Assembly (NCBI GenBank): GCA_003513555.1
Contig: DOPG01000438.1
Location: forward strand, 53,674 to 68,170
DNA: 14,497 nt
DNA from: Rhodopirellula sp.
GTDB taxonomy: Bacteria; Planctomycetota; Planctomycetia; Pirellulales; Pirellulaceae
Reading direction: 5' to 3'
Below, one piece after another: positions 7,786-14,497 of the stretch (position 1 is its first letter; the number at the start of each line of letters is the position of its first letter). A program made the translations under genes and the position numbers. Under the pieces are notes generated by a model, which saw nothing but the letters and a program-made list of their open reading frames with translations, ran no database searches and had not been told where the DNA came from.

Positions 7786-9252
7786 GTGCTCAGCTATCTC
7801 TATCATCCGACCACGGTGACGTGGAGTATTCACCTGGTGTTTGCGTTCATACTGAGTGTTCGTGTGATCATGAAACGCCCCAGTACGGGAATTGCTTTGG
7901 CGTGGTTGTTGGTAATCAATGCGATTCCAATTTTTGGTGAGGTGATTTATCTGTTGATCGGTGAGAGGCGAATCAGTTGGTCACGGCGAGAGGCGATCAA
8001 GCAACTGCGATCTGATTATTCCGAGGTGATTGAGCAGGCCGTGCATGCAGGCTTACTCACGGTTGATTGGGAACAACATGGCGAGTTGGCCAAGAGCATG
8101 GATCGACTCGGCTGGCAAATGGTCGGTAGCCCGACTGTATGTGGCAGCAATTACGAACTCTTAGGAGAGACTCAGGAAATTCTTCGAAGAATCATAGGAG
8201 ATATTGATAACGCTAATCGAAGTGTGTTGATGGAGTTTTACATTTGGGGTAGCGGTGGATTAGCTGACGAAGTTCTGGCTGCCGTGATCCGGGCCCAGAA
8301 ACGTGGAGTTTACTGTTGTCTTTTAATCGACGCAGTGGGAGCACGCCCATGGTGGAAGGGTAGCCAGCCAGCAGAATTAAGGGCGGCAGGTGTGGAATTG
8401 CGACCTGCTTTGCCTGTTGGATTATTTCGGACGCTGGTGGGGCGTACCGATCTGCGACTGCATCGGAAAATTGTTGTGATTGACAGCGAAGTGTCATGGA
8501 CCGGTAGCATGAATCTGGTCGATCCCAAATTTTTCAAACAAGATAGTGGAGTGGGCCAGTGGGTTGATGCCATGGTTCGGCTCCAAGGATCTGTGGTGTC
8601 TCCGTTGGCTGCTACCATGATCGGTGATTGGACGCTTGAGGGCGACGATTCTCTTTCCGAGTTGGTCAGTCGACACCAATTGCATTTGGTTGATTCTCAG
8701 GGTTCAGCTGACATTCAAGTGATCCCTTCAGGACCCGGTGAAACGAATGATGGGTTGCTGCAAATGATCCTCACCATGATCAACGGGGCTCGCGAAGAAT
8801 TGCTGCTGACAACACCCTATCTGGTGCCTGACGAATCTCTGTTGCGAGCTTTGCGCGGTGCTTCCGCCAGAGGTGTGAAGGTGAGAGTGATCGTTCCCCA
8901 GAAAGTGGATTCGGTCATGACTCGGTACGCCAGTCGGTCTTATTACGATGATTTGCTCAATAGTGGGATCGAGTTGTATCTGTATCAGGGGGGGTTGCTG
9001 CACACCAAATCGATGACGGTGGATGGGCATGTCTCGATGTTCGGGACTGTTAACTTTGATATGCGAAGTCTGTGGCTGAATTATGAAGTTGCATTATTCG
9101 TCTATGACGTCGGTTTTGGTGGGAAATTGCGGCAGTTGCAGCAAAGCTATCTTGAGGATTCAGACATGGTTGATCGCAAATTGTGGGCAAAAAGATCGTT
9201 TGCAAAGCGACTCCTGGAAAATACTTTGCGACTTATGAGTCCGCTTCTATAA
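7786..9252 (+). CDS. cls: Cardiolipin synthase, ClsA type
   Basis: This 488-aa membrane enzyme of the phospholipase D superfamily should condense two phosphatidylglycerol molecules to cardiolipin and glycerol. Two N-terminal membrane helices (about residues 11-29 and 36-58) anchor it. Both catalytic HKD motifs are intact: HRKIVVID (His226, Lys228, Asp233) followed by GSMNL, and HTKSMTVD (His406, Lys408, Asp413) followed by GTVNFDMRSLWLNYE. The length is close to E. coli ClsA (486 aa). The start is a GTG with GAGGAA at 7772-7777, and an in-frame TGA at 7771-7773 blocks any earlier start. It lies 132 bases after the channel gene with no clear terminator between them, so the two may be cotranscribed. 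Cardiolipin content changes during osmotic stress in other bacteria, which fits the neighbour. Confidence 0.95.
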   Translation: MLSYLYHPTTVTWSIHLVFAFILSVRVIMKRPSTGIALAWLLVINAIPIFGEVIYLLIGERRISWSRREAIKQLRSDYSEVIEQAVHAGLLTVDWEQHGELAKSMDRLGWQMVGSPTVCGSNYELLGETQEILRRIIGDIDNANRSVLMEFYIWGSGGLADEVLAAVIRAQKRGVYCCLLIDAVGARPWWKGSQPAELRAAGVELRPALPVGLFRTLVGRTDLRLHRKIVVIDSEVSWTGSMNLVDPKFFKQDSGVGQWVDAMVRLQGSVVSPLAATMIGDWTLEGDDSLSELVSRHQLHLVDSQGSADIQVIPSGPGETNDGLLQMILTMINGAREELLLTTPYLVPDESLLRALRGASARGVKVRVIVPQKVDSVMTRYASRSYYDDLLNSGIELYLYQGGLLHTKSMTVDGHVSMFGTVNFDMRSLWLNYEVALFVYDVGFGGKLRQLQQSYLEDSDMVDRKLWAKRSFAKRLLENTLRLMSPLL

Positions 9253-9277
9253 CGCCATGTCGCCAGCGTGATCCATC

Positions 9278-9310
9278 CGGCAATCTTGGTGTTTGCTGAG
9301 TTTTTTTTTT
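9278..9310 (+). terminator. Intrinsic terminator after cls
   Basis: CGGCAA (9278-9283) pairs with TTGCTG (9293-9298) using one G-U pair, with a 9-base loop. Two bases later comes a run of ten T (9301-9310). It separates cls from the decarboxylase gene. Confidence 0.6.
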
Positions 9311-9335
9311 GCTGCGACTGTGTGGCATCCTGTTC

Positions 9336-9363
9336 TTGACCATGCATCTTGGTACAGTCTAAT
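9336..9363 (+). promoter_or_regulatory. Sigma-70-type promoter for the glutamate decarboxylase gene
   Basis: TTGACC (9336-9341) and TCTAAT (9358-9363) are separated by 16 bases; each box matches the housekeeping consensus at five of six positions. Transcription would start near 9370, giving a leader of about 70 bases. Its position just after a terminator supports independent expression. This is a housekeeping-type rather than an ECF-type sequence. Confidence 0.55.
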
Positions 9364-9440
9364 TTTCGCCATGCCTCGTCAGTGGAAAGACTGCATGCGG
9401 CGTCATCTCACATACAGATCGAATAGAGGGATTTAAGAAC

Positions 9441-10838
9441 ATGGTGCTGCACGAGAAAGACTCCATTCGCGAACAGCTTGATGACGACGTTTATGCCGCA
9501 GTTGATCATGCTGTTGTTATTCCGAAGTACCGTTTTCCTTCCGATGAACAAAATCCAAGGAACGTATACTCGATCGTCCATGACGAATTGATGCTGGATG
9601 GCAATTCCAGACAGAATTTGGCCACCTTTTGTCAGACGTGGATGGAGCCTGAGGTGCACAAACTCATGGATGAGTGCCTCGACAAGAATATGATCGACAA
9701 GGATGAGTATCCACAAACTGCTGAGATTGAGGCGCGATGCGTTCATATGCTCGGGGATTTATGGAACTCTCCTGCCAAAGAAAACGCAGTGGGCTGTTCG
9801 ACGACCGGGTCCAGCGAAGCAGTGATGCTGGGTGGCATGGCGATGAAACGTCGCTGGGAAGCTTCCAGAAAAGCTGCAGGTAAACCAATCGACAAGCCCA
9901 ACCTGATCACTGGGCCTGTGCAGGTTTGTTGGCACAAATTTGCTCGCTATTGGGACATCGAACTGCGAGAAATTCCAATGGAGAATGATCGACTTCTGAT
10001 GACCCCCGAAGAAGTGCTCAAACGCTGTGATGAAAATACGATTGGTGTAGTGCCAACGTTGGGAGTCACCTTCACGTGTCAGTATGAGCCAGTGAAAGAT
10101 GTGGCAGAGGCGCTGGATAAACTGGAAGCTGAGACGGGCTTGGATATTCCCATCCATGTTGATGGGGCCAGTGGCGGGTTCCTGGCACCATTCTGCTCAC
10201 CAGATCTGGAGTGGGATTTCCGACTGCCACGTGTCCGATCGATCAATGCTTCCGGCCACAAGTTCGGACTCTCGCCTCTAGGGGTCGGGTGGATCATGTG
10301 GCGTGATACTCAGGATCTTCCCGAAGAATTGGTGTTCTGGGTGAATTATCTCGGCGGCAATATGCGTGACATTGCATTGAATTTCTCACGACCAGGTGGC
10401 CAGGTTGTTTGCCAGTATTACAACTTCCTGAGGCTGGGCCGCGAAGGCTATCGCAAGATCCACGGAGCGTGCTATGCAACGGCGCAATTTCTAGCAGAGC
10501 AACTCAGTAAAGTTGATTTATTCGAAGTGATCTATGACGGCCAAACCAACGAGGGAATTCCAGCGCTTTGTTGGAAGTTGAAAGAGGGTGTTGATCCAGG
10601 GTTCACTCTTTATGATCTGGCCGATCGTCTCAGGGCTCGCGGCTGGCAAGTGCCTGCCTATTCACTTCCCGCGGATCGCCAAGACCTCGTGATTCAACGA
10701 ATTCTGGTCAGGCATGGTGTTAGCCGTGATTTGGGCGTGTTGCTCCTCAAGGATTTGATGGAAGCACTTGATCACCTCCGAAAGCATCCTGTCACGACGC
10801 CCTTGTCTTCCGCAGAGGCATCAGGTTTTCGTCACTAG
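9441..10838 (+). CDS. gadB: Glutamate decarboxylase (PLP-dependent, GadA/GadB type)
   Basis: This cytoplasmic PLP enzyme converts L-glutamate to GABA and CO2, consuming a proton. At 465 aa it is nearly the same length as E. coli GadB (466 aa) and matches it along the whole chain. Conserved blocks are SRQNLATFCQTWMEPEVHKL near the N-terminus, STTGSSEAVMLGGMAMK (from residue 120, phosphate and substrate region), HVDGASGGFLAPF (His239, Asp241 on the cofactor ring) and ASGHKFGLSPLGVGW (Lys274, the Schiff-base lysine, Lys276 in E. coli). FSRPGGQVVCQYYNFLRLGR follows. The chain ends SGFRH, like the SFKHT end of GadB whose His465 closes the active site at neutral pH. The N-terminus is a few residues shorter than GadB and differently arranged. 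The ATG lies ten bases after GAGGG (9426-9430). No glutamate/GABA antiporter gene is in the window. Confidence 0.97.
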   Translation: MVLHEKDSIREQLDDDVYAAVDHAVVIPKYRFPSDEQNPRNVYSIVHDELMLDGNSRQNLATFCQTWMEPEVHKLMDECLDKNMIDKDEYPQTAEIEARCVHMLGDLWNSPAKENAVGCSTTGSSEAVMLGGMAMKRRWEASRKAAGKPIDKPNLITGPVQVCWHKFARYWDIELREIPMENDRLLMTPEEVLKRCDENTIGVVPTLGVTFTCQYEPVKDVAEALDKLEAETGLDIPIHVDGASGGFLAPFCSPDLEWDFRLPRVRSINASGHKFGLSPLGVGWIMWRDTQDLPEELVFWVNYLGGNMRDIALNFSRPGGQVVCQYYNFLRLGREGYRKIHGACYATAQFLAEQLSKVDLFEVIYDGQTNEGIPALCWKLKEGVDPGFTLYDLADRLRARGWQVPAYSLPADRQDLVIQRILVRHGVSRDLGVLLLKDLMEALDHLRKHPVTTPLSSAEASGFRH

Positions 10839-11215
10839 TCGCGATTTCGACAGGTGCTGTAGTGGATCATGCTGCGTTCCCGTTTCACTCGATTTCCATA
10901 ATTTTGCATTTTGAAGCCGAAGAATGCTAGGGCGATCTATGTCTGGAAAGTCAGGGACCGGCATCCTTGGTAACTCGCAGAGTCCTTCTTTTCGAAGGTG
11001 TCCGCTCTGCCCGGTACAGTTGAATTCTTTATCGGTTTGATGCTGTTGCTAACACAGGCAGTCACGGAAGGTGAAAAGTACCCGCCGCCACAGAAACGAC
11101 CAGCCATGGTGGACTAGCCCTTGAACGCTTGGTCGCAGATGTTTCAATGGAAAGCGACTAAGATGTTTAGAGATTGTGTTTTTTGGCTGAAATAGAGTCT
11201 CGATGGAAAAATTGA
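10839..11215. other. 377-base gap between gad and the CorA-like gene
   Basis: No gene is confidently present. The stretch holds a two-tier hairpin (10977-11010) and a short open frame from a GTG at 10998 to a TAG at 11115 (39 codons) that reads ALPGTVEFFIGLMLLL and then a charged, proline-rich tail. That frame could be a single-span peptide or a gene remnant; its GTG has no spaced ribosome site. No intrinsic terminator with a T run was seen after gad. Confidence 0.4.
10977..11010 (+). other. Two-tier hairpin in the gap before the CorA-like gene
   Basis: GCAGAG (10977-10982) pairs with CTCTGC (11005-11010), and inside it CCTTC (10984-10988) pairs with GAAGG (10994-10998) around TTTTC. The upper stem is offset by T on one side and TGTCCG on the other. 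No T run follows. It may be a gad mRNA 3' structure or part of the leader of the next gene, about 206 bases upstream of its start. Confidence 0.4.
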
Positions 11216-11968
11216 GTGAGCAATCAAAACCAGAAAAATGTGAAATTACCAGAGGCTTGGGCGGTTCCTGAGGAATTTCGTAATCGGCTTGGCACGCATG
11301 TGGGTCGGCAGCGGATGATGTGTGAAGACGGTCAAGTATTGCTTGTGCTGCATGCGCCACCCATGCCAGATGAGGATGAGAGGTACGGTCGCTTTTTCTG
11401 GCGAAAGGCAGATGGGACATGGGTCAGTGATCAGCTAGGTGAGGGGCTAGGCTCGATCACGAAGCACATCGACCAGTATGATCAGCGACTTGGTGAGCTG
11501 GAAAGACTAGAGGATGAGGCGAAGTCCGCTGAAGACCAGTTTTTGATTCTCGAGGCGTTGTCACCACTTCATCGTGCGATTCGCAATATGCATTCGGTCC
11601 TTCAGGAGTTGCGAAAACGACATCCCGAAGCCCTTGAGGTGATCAATATGCGGGATCAGGCTTATGACCTTGAGCGGATGGCTGAGCTGTTAGCTACCGG
11701 GACAAAGAATTCGCTTGATTATAAGATCGCTCGCAGTGCAGAAGAGCAGGCAGTCGCCAGCGATCGTATGGCTGTTTCTTCACATCGACTCAATATGCTT
11801 GTGGCCTTCTTTTTCCCTTTGGCCACTATTACGACAGTCTTCGGAATGGAGATACGTAGTGGGCTCGAAAAGCTACCTGAACCGACAACCTTCATGGCTG
11901 TGATCGGAATTGGCTTGCTGATGGGGGTCTTTCTGATGTTCTTTGTTCGCTTCAGAAACGATAAGTGA
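11216..11968 (+). CDS. CorA-like membrane protein without the GMN motif
   Basis: This 250-aa protein has the CorA/ZntB layout: a soluble, helix-rich N-terminal part and two C-terminal membrane helices (about residues 192-210 and 225-245). The long helix before TM1 is visible from 85 to 190, and RLNMLVAFFFPLATITTVFGM corresponds to the CorA stalk and first membrane helix. CorA proteins place Gly-Met-Asn at the outer pore mouth, where hydrated magnesium binds; here it is Gly210-Met211-Glu212. The loop then reads RSGLEKLPEP. The N-terminal domain is shorter than in CorA (316 aa in E. coli). The GTG start directly follows an in-frame TGA (11213-11215), with GGAAAA upstream at 11206-11211. The loss of Asn leaves transport and ion choice open; it could be a transporter with other selectivity or a scaffold-like relative. 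Confidence 0.8.
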   Translation: MSNQNQKNVKLPEAWAVPEEFRNRLGTHVGRQRMMCEDGQVLLVLHAPPMPDEDERYGRFFWRKADGTWVSDQLGEGLGSITKHIDQYDQRLGELERLEDEAKSAEDQFLILEALSPLHRAIRNMHSVLQELRKRHPEALEVINMRDQAYDLERMAELLATGTKNSLDYKIARSAEEQAVASDRMAVSSHRLNMLVAFFFPLATITTVFGMEIRSGLEKLPEPTTFMAVIGIGLLMGVFLMFFVRFRNDK

Positions 11969-11975
11969 TTCATGG

Positions 11976-11989
11976 CTTGGCTCGCCAAG
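11976..11989. terminator. Hairpin between the convergent genes
   Basis: CTTGG (11976-11980) and CCAAG (11985-11989) form a compact stem with a CTCG loop, seven bases past the CorA-like stop. It reads the same on both strands and may end transcripts from either side, but there is no strong T run on either strand. Confidence 0.35.
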
Positions 11990-12106
11990 TATTCAGTTCT
12001 CTCGGTCTTACAGTGAAAATTTTTGCACAGGTGGTGCTCATTTTGGAACCTCATGGAATCGACGTTGTGCTCGTTGCCATGGTTGTTCGTCACTTACCGG
12101 CACCAT

Positions 12107-12766
12107 TCATCCGGGGGCCTTTCGATAGAGTTGTACGCTAATCAAATCACGGTTCATGTTTTGTAACGCGACCAGCTCAAGAGGACATTGATTCAAAACT
12201 TGCTTCCAGTCCACGAGTACTCGATTTGGAAGATTTGTGTACCAACGAAAAAAATGGTGCATGGTGGACAGGTACATTTTTCCTCGAAGGCGTCGCCAGC
12301 CTGAGTCGGGTTCCTGAAAGTCGACCAAGTAGAAATGTCCACCTGGCCGCAATGTATTTAACCAGAGAGGTACGTGTGTTTCGAGTTCTTGGAAAGTAAA
12401 GCAATCGAGAAAAAATGCTGATACCAGGAGATCAAACTGCCGATCAAATCCTTCCAACTCGCGAGCGTCTTGTTGCCGCCAGGTAACATCGTCCCGTCGC
12501 GGGTGGTGTGACAGACATTTTTGCTGTATCTCCAGCATCCTGCGGCTTTGATCGACACTTGTGATCTGGCAGTTGGGTTGAGTTGTAAGAAGTTGCTCGA
12601 GCAGTCGTCCGTCACCATCACCCAGCACCAGCGCAGAACGACATGCCGGAATTGAGCTTAGCAAAGCCGTACGCGCTTTCGCCAAACTGGATCCGAACAT
12701 CAGTTTTTCGAATAATTGATAACGCCCCGCTAGTTGGTCATAGCCATGGTGGGTGTCTTTAGGCAT
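12107..12766 (-). CDS. Class I SAM-dependent methyltransferase
   Basis: This 219-aa cytoplasmic protein has the Rossmann-like methyltransferase core. Motif I is ALVLGDGDGRLLE (residues 45-57, the glycine-rich SAM loop), followed by ITSVDQSRRMLE with Asp72 for the ribose hydroxyls, VTWRQQDARELE (Asp100, adenine region), FDLLVSAFFLDCFT (Asp121) and LRPGGHFYLVDF (139-150). The N-terminal GYDQLAGRYQLFEKLMF resembles the lead helix of UbiE-like and other small-molecule methyltransferases. The ATG at 12766 is preferred over a TTG at 12796: it starts eight bases after the upstream stop and avoids overlap, suggesting translational coupling, although no strong ribosome site is seen. The substrate cannot be read from sequence; pairing with a UbiA-like protein hints at a lipid or quinone-like molecule. 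Confidence 0.88.
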   Translation of the reverse strand: MPKDTHHGYDQLAGRYQLFEKLMFGSSLAKARTALLSSIPACRSALVLGDGDGRLLEQLLTTQPNCQITSVDQSRRMLEIQQKCLSHHPRRDDVTWRQQDARELEGFDRQFDLLVSAFFLDCFTFQELETHVPLWLNTLRPGGHFYLVDFQEPDSGWRRLRGKMYLSTMHHFFRWYTNLPNRVLVDWKQVLNQCPLELVALQNMNRDLISVQLYRKAPG

Positions 12767-12774
12767 GGTAGTTG

Positions 12775-13713
12775 TTAGCCGAGGTAAACACGCCAAATGA
12801 TCAGAGTGGCGGGAGGTAGGATGAGGGACAGGTCTGCCAACAATTCGCGAACTTGGGGAGATCTGGTCAGTCGTGTGTTCTGTTTTCGCCTTGAAGTCTG
12901 TTCGTGCTTGTGGTTAGCGAAAATGGCGATCGTCATGCATGCAGTGCTACTCAGTAAGCAATGGGAAATGAAGGTTGGGAGCAAATCAATCGAAAGCAAT
13001 GCGAGGATCAGGGCCAGTTGAAGAGACAGTGCAATCGCAAGCGGTGCTGGCGTTGCATTTCTTTGTGTGGTCCATGCGGAAAAGAGTTGAGCTTGATCAA
13101 TTTGTCGTTCCCAATAGGCAACGGTGGCGCAGTTGATGGAAAAAAGTGTGCCAGTGATGAGTGTCGCAACTAATAAATTAAGAGTGATTTGTTGGGATAC
13201 GACTGGCCAGCAAACAAGACTGACACCAAATCCAAAAATCAAACCAGCCTGAAGTTCTTTTGGAATTTGTCGTACTGCACGATTGTTTTTCTGAGCGTTC
13301 AGTAGATAGAGAAGCACAATCAGTAAGCAGCCCATGCCCCATGTAATCTGATCAGCATTTGTAAAGTTGGCGATCAGAATCACGTTAAATCCGAAGGCGA
13401 TGATCCATAAGAAGCACATCAGTATCTGAAACTGATCATGGAATGAGTGTCTTGAACTGTGCGGCAAATCGGTTTGCAAACGCCGTGCATCAAGTATTCG
13501 GTCAGCGGTATAAGCAAGCCAAATCGAGATGCCAATGATCAGACTTTCAACCGGAGTGGGGAAACGATGAAGGAACTGCAGTGTGAAAACCAGTTGCCAC
13601 GTCAGGCCAACAGCCACAGCATCAAGAGAGAGTAGATTGACGAGATGCCAGGTATGAATGCTGCGGGCTGTGGCGACATGAGGTAAAGCAGGCGAATTCC
13701 TGGAGGCAGCCAA
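12775..13713 (-). CDS. Polytopic membrane protein, possibly UbiA-superfamily-like
   Basis: This protein of about 312 aa has roughly eight or nine hydrophobic segments and no signal peptide. Two features recall UbiA prenyltransferases, which move isoprenoid chains onto acceptors in the membrane: an acidic pair DRILD (Asp71, Asp75) after the second helix, where UbiA has its first Asp-rich motif, and YWERQID (Glu202, Asp206) after a later helix, where the second would be. Both are degenerate, so activity is doubtful. The chain ends VRELLADLSLILPP and a last hydrophobic stretch. The start is uncertain: no ATG exists in the frame after the upstream stop at 13738-13740, and TTG at 13713 is the best candidate. 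It lies 48 bases after the FGE-like gene and 8 bases before the methyltransferase, so the trio probably forms an operon. Confidence 0.6.
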   Translation of the reverse strand: MAASRNSPALPHVATARSIHTWHLVNLLSLDAVAVGLTWQLVFTLQFLHRFPTPVESLIIGISIWLAYTADRILDARRLQTDLPHSSRHSFHDQFQILMCFLWIIAFGFNVILIANFTNADQITWGMGCLLIVLLYLLNAQKNNRAVRQIPKELQAGLIFGFGVSLVCWPVVSQQITLNLLVATLITGTLFSINCATVAYWERQIDQAQLFSAWTTQRNATPAPLAIALSLQLALILALLSIDLLPTFISHCLLSSTACMTIAIFANHKHEQTSRRKQNTRLTRSPQVRELLADLSLILPPATLIIWRVYLG

Positions 13714-13761
13714 AGTATTGGACTCAGGTCGTAAGTATCAGAAATTTTCGTAGCATGTTTT

Positions 13762-14497
13762 TTAACAGTAAGATCTTTGATAAGCCAGTACCAAATTTTC
13801 AGGTGTTCCAGCATCCGATGAGAAGATGCGCCGCAATGAATCAGCGATTCGCTTCGGATTCTCTTCCCCAAAGTCGTCTTCAATCTCACTCAACCAAGTT
13901 AGTGCTTCGTCACGACTTTGTTTGTCAGACAGGGGGCTTATGAATTGATAGACAGCTTTGGCAGCGACCTGTCGACGCGATTTAGGGAACTCGAAGGTCG
14001 CAAGTTTATGTGCCAAGGAGAATGGCATTTCATCAAAGGTGTAGGTCGTTCTCTTGCGATCGTATAAAATGGTTATGAAGTCGCGTACTTTTTCAACAAC
14101 AAGAACTCGGCGGTTTTTTCTTACTTCAAAGTCGTTGCCTGAATCCAGAGAGTCGACACTTTTTGCGATCCCAGTACGGTAGTACGTTGCCAAGTCAGCA
14201 ATTTCACGCAATGCTTCTGTTTCAGCTTGTTGTTGATCATTCATCTGCATGGTCAGGAGTTTATCTGCTTGCTTCTTCAGCTCCCTCCATCTTGCATTTC
14301 TTATGAGTTTACGGAGTGACAATAATTCTCTCGCTATTGTTGGATTGGGCTCACCAACATTACGGGGAGGCGATGATGCTCCTTTATTAGACGATGAATT
14401 TGAGTGTTCTTGAGCAGGCGACACTGCTCCCTTCTGATTTTTATTTAGGTTGCGAACCACACGAAATCCGATGTTGACCTCCCCCCATAGAATTGCA
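13762..14497 (-). CDS. C-terminal part of an FGE-sulfatase domain protein with a long extension (partial)
   Basis: The frame is open to the window edge, so the N-terminal part is missing; 244 residues are visible. The first visible residues, LWGEVNIGFRVVRNL (14491-14449), match the end of formylglycine-generating-enzyme/SUMF1-type domains, which close with N-x-GFRVVR. A GTG at 14458-14460 lies inside this motif and is not the true start. After a Ser/Asn/Pro-rich linker comes a region of about 190 residues: a basic helix (RELLSLRKLIRNARWRELKK), IADLATYYRTGIAKSVDSL, a short beta-like part (RRVLVVEKVRDFITILY, then TTYTFDEMPFSLAHKLATF) and a helical end. That region is not a family I can name, though its Y-x-x-x-x-PxxLA pattern looks conserved. 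FGE-like proteins are abundant in planctomycetes, and many are not true sulfatase activators. The catalytic Cys region lies outside the window. Confidence 0.72.
   Translation of the reverse strand, partial: AILWGEVNIGFRVVRNLNKNQKGAVSPAQEHSNSSSNKGASSPPRNVGEPNPTIARELLSLRKLIRNARWRELKKQADKLLTMQMNDQQQAETEALREIADLATYYRTGIAKSVDSLDSGNDFEVRKNRRVLVVEKVRDFITILYDRKRTTYTFDEMPFSLAHKLATFEFPKSRRQVAAKAVYQFISPLSDKQSRDEALTWLSEIEDDFGEENPKRIADSLRRIFSSDAGTPENLVLAYQRSYC

Noticed and set aside
9408..9746. 112-codon minus-strand frame over the start of gad
   Set aside because: It is antisense to strongly conserved glutamate decarboxylase sequence and has no features of its own.
13602..13889. 95-codon minus-strand frame bridging the FGE-like and UbiA-like genes
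   Set aside because: It overlaps the ends of both genes in another frame and resembles neither family; considered as an alternative N-terminus for the membrane protein but not in frame.

Overview
The window most likely comes from a planctomycete (Planctomycetota, Pirellulales/Planctomycetales type). This is inferred from a secreted neutral-ceramidase-like protein, an ECF sigma factor, a formylglycine-generating-enzyme-like protein with a long C-terminal extension, and loosely packed genes of moderate GC. No rRNA, tRNA, CRISPR array, transposase or integrase was seen.

Layout. Plus strand, 71-1876: an exported ceramidase-like amidase, then a 108-aa protein with a HicB-like pattern. Plus strand, about 2100-2813: an ECF sigma factor with no recognisable anti-sigma gene beside it, followed by 533 bases without a convincing gene. 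Plus strand, 3347-10838: an envelope and acid stress block made of an HdeD-family membrane protein that is broken, a 1188-aa MscK-like mechanosensitive channel, a cardiolipin synthase of ClsA type, and, behind its own terminator and promoter, a glutamate decarboxylase very close to Escherichia coli GadA/GadB. After a 377-base gap comes a CorA-like membrane protein lacking the GMN signature. Minus strand, 12107-14497: a convergent set, read right to left, of an FGE-domain protein cut by the window edge, a polytopic membrane protein distantly like UbiA prenyltransferases, and a class I SAM methyltransferase.

How the genes may work together (inference). HdeD and glutamate decarboxylase are acid-resistance proteins in enterobacteria, MscK-type channels relieve osmotic pressure, cardiolipin synthase remodels the membrane, and CorA-type proteins move divalent cations. 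Side by side downstream of an ECF sigma gene, they suggest a stress-response island for envelope, osmotic and acid challenge. No glutamate/GABA antiporter is visible, so the decarboxylase partner, if any, is elsewhere. The minus-strand membrane protein and methyltransferase are tightly spaced and probably cotranscribed, perhaps acting on an isoprenoid or other lipid substrate.

The clearest surprise is that hdeD carries both a premature TAA and a one-base frameshift, with its last transmembrane segment still readable downstream.
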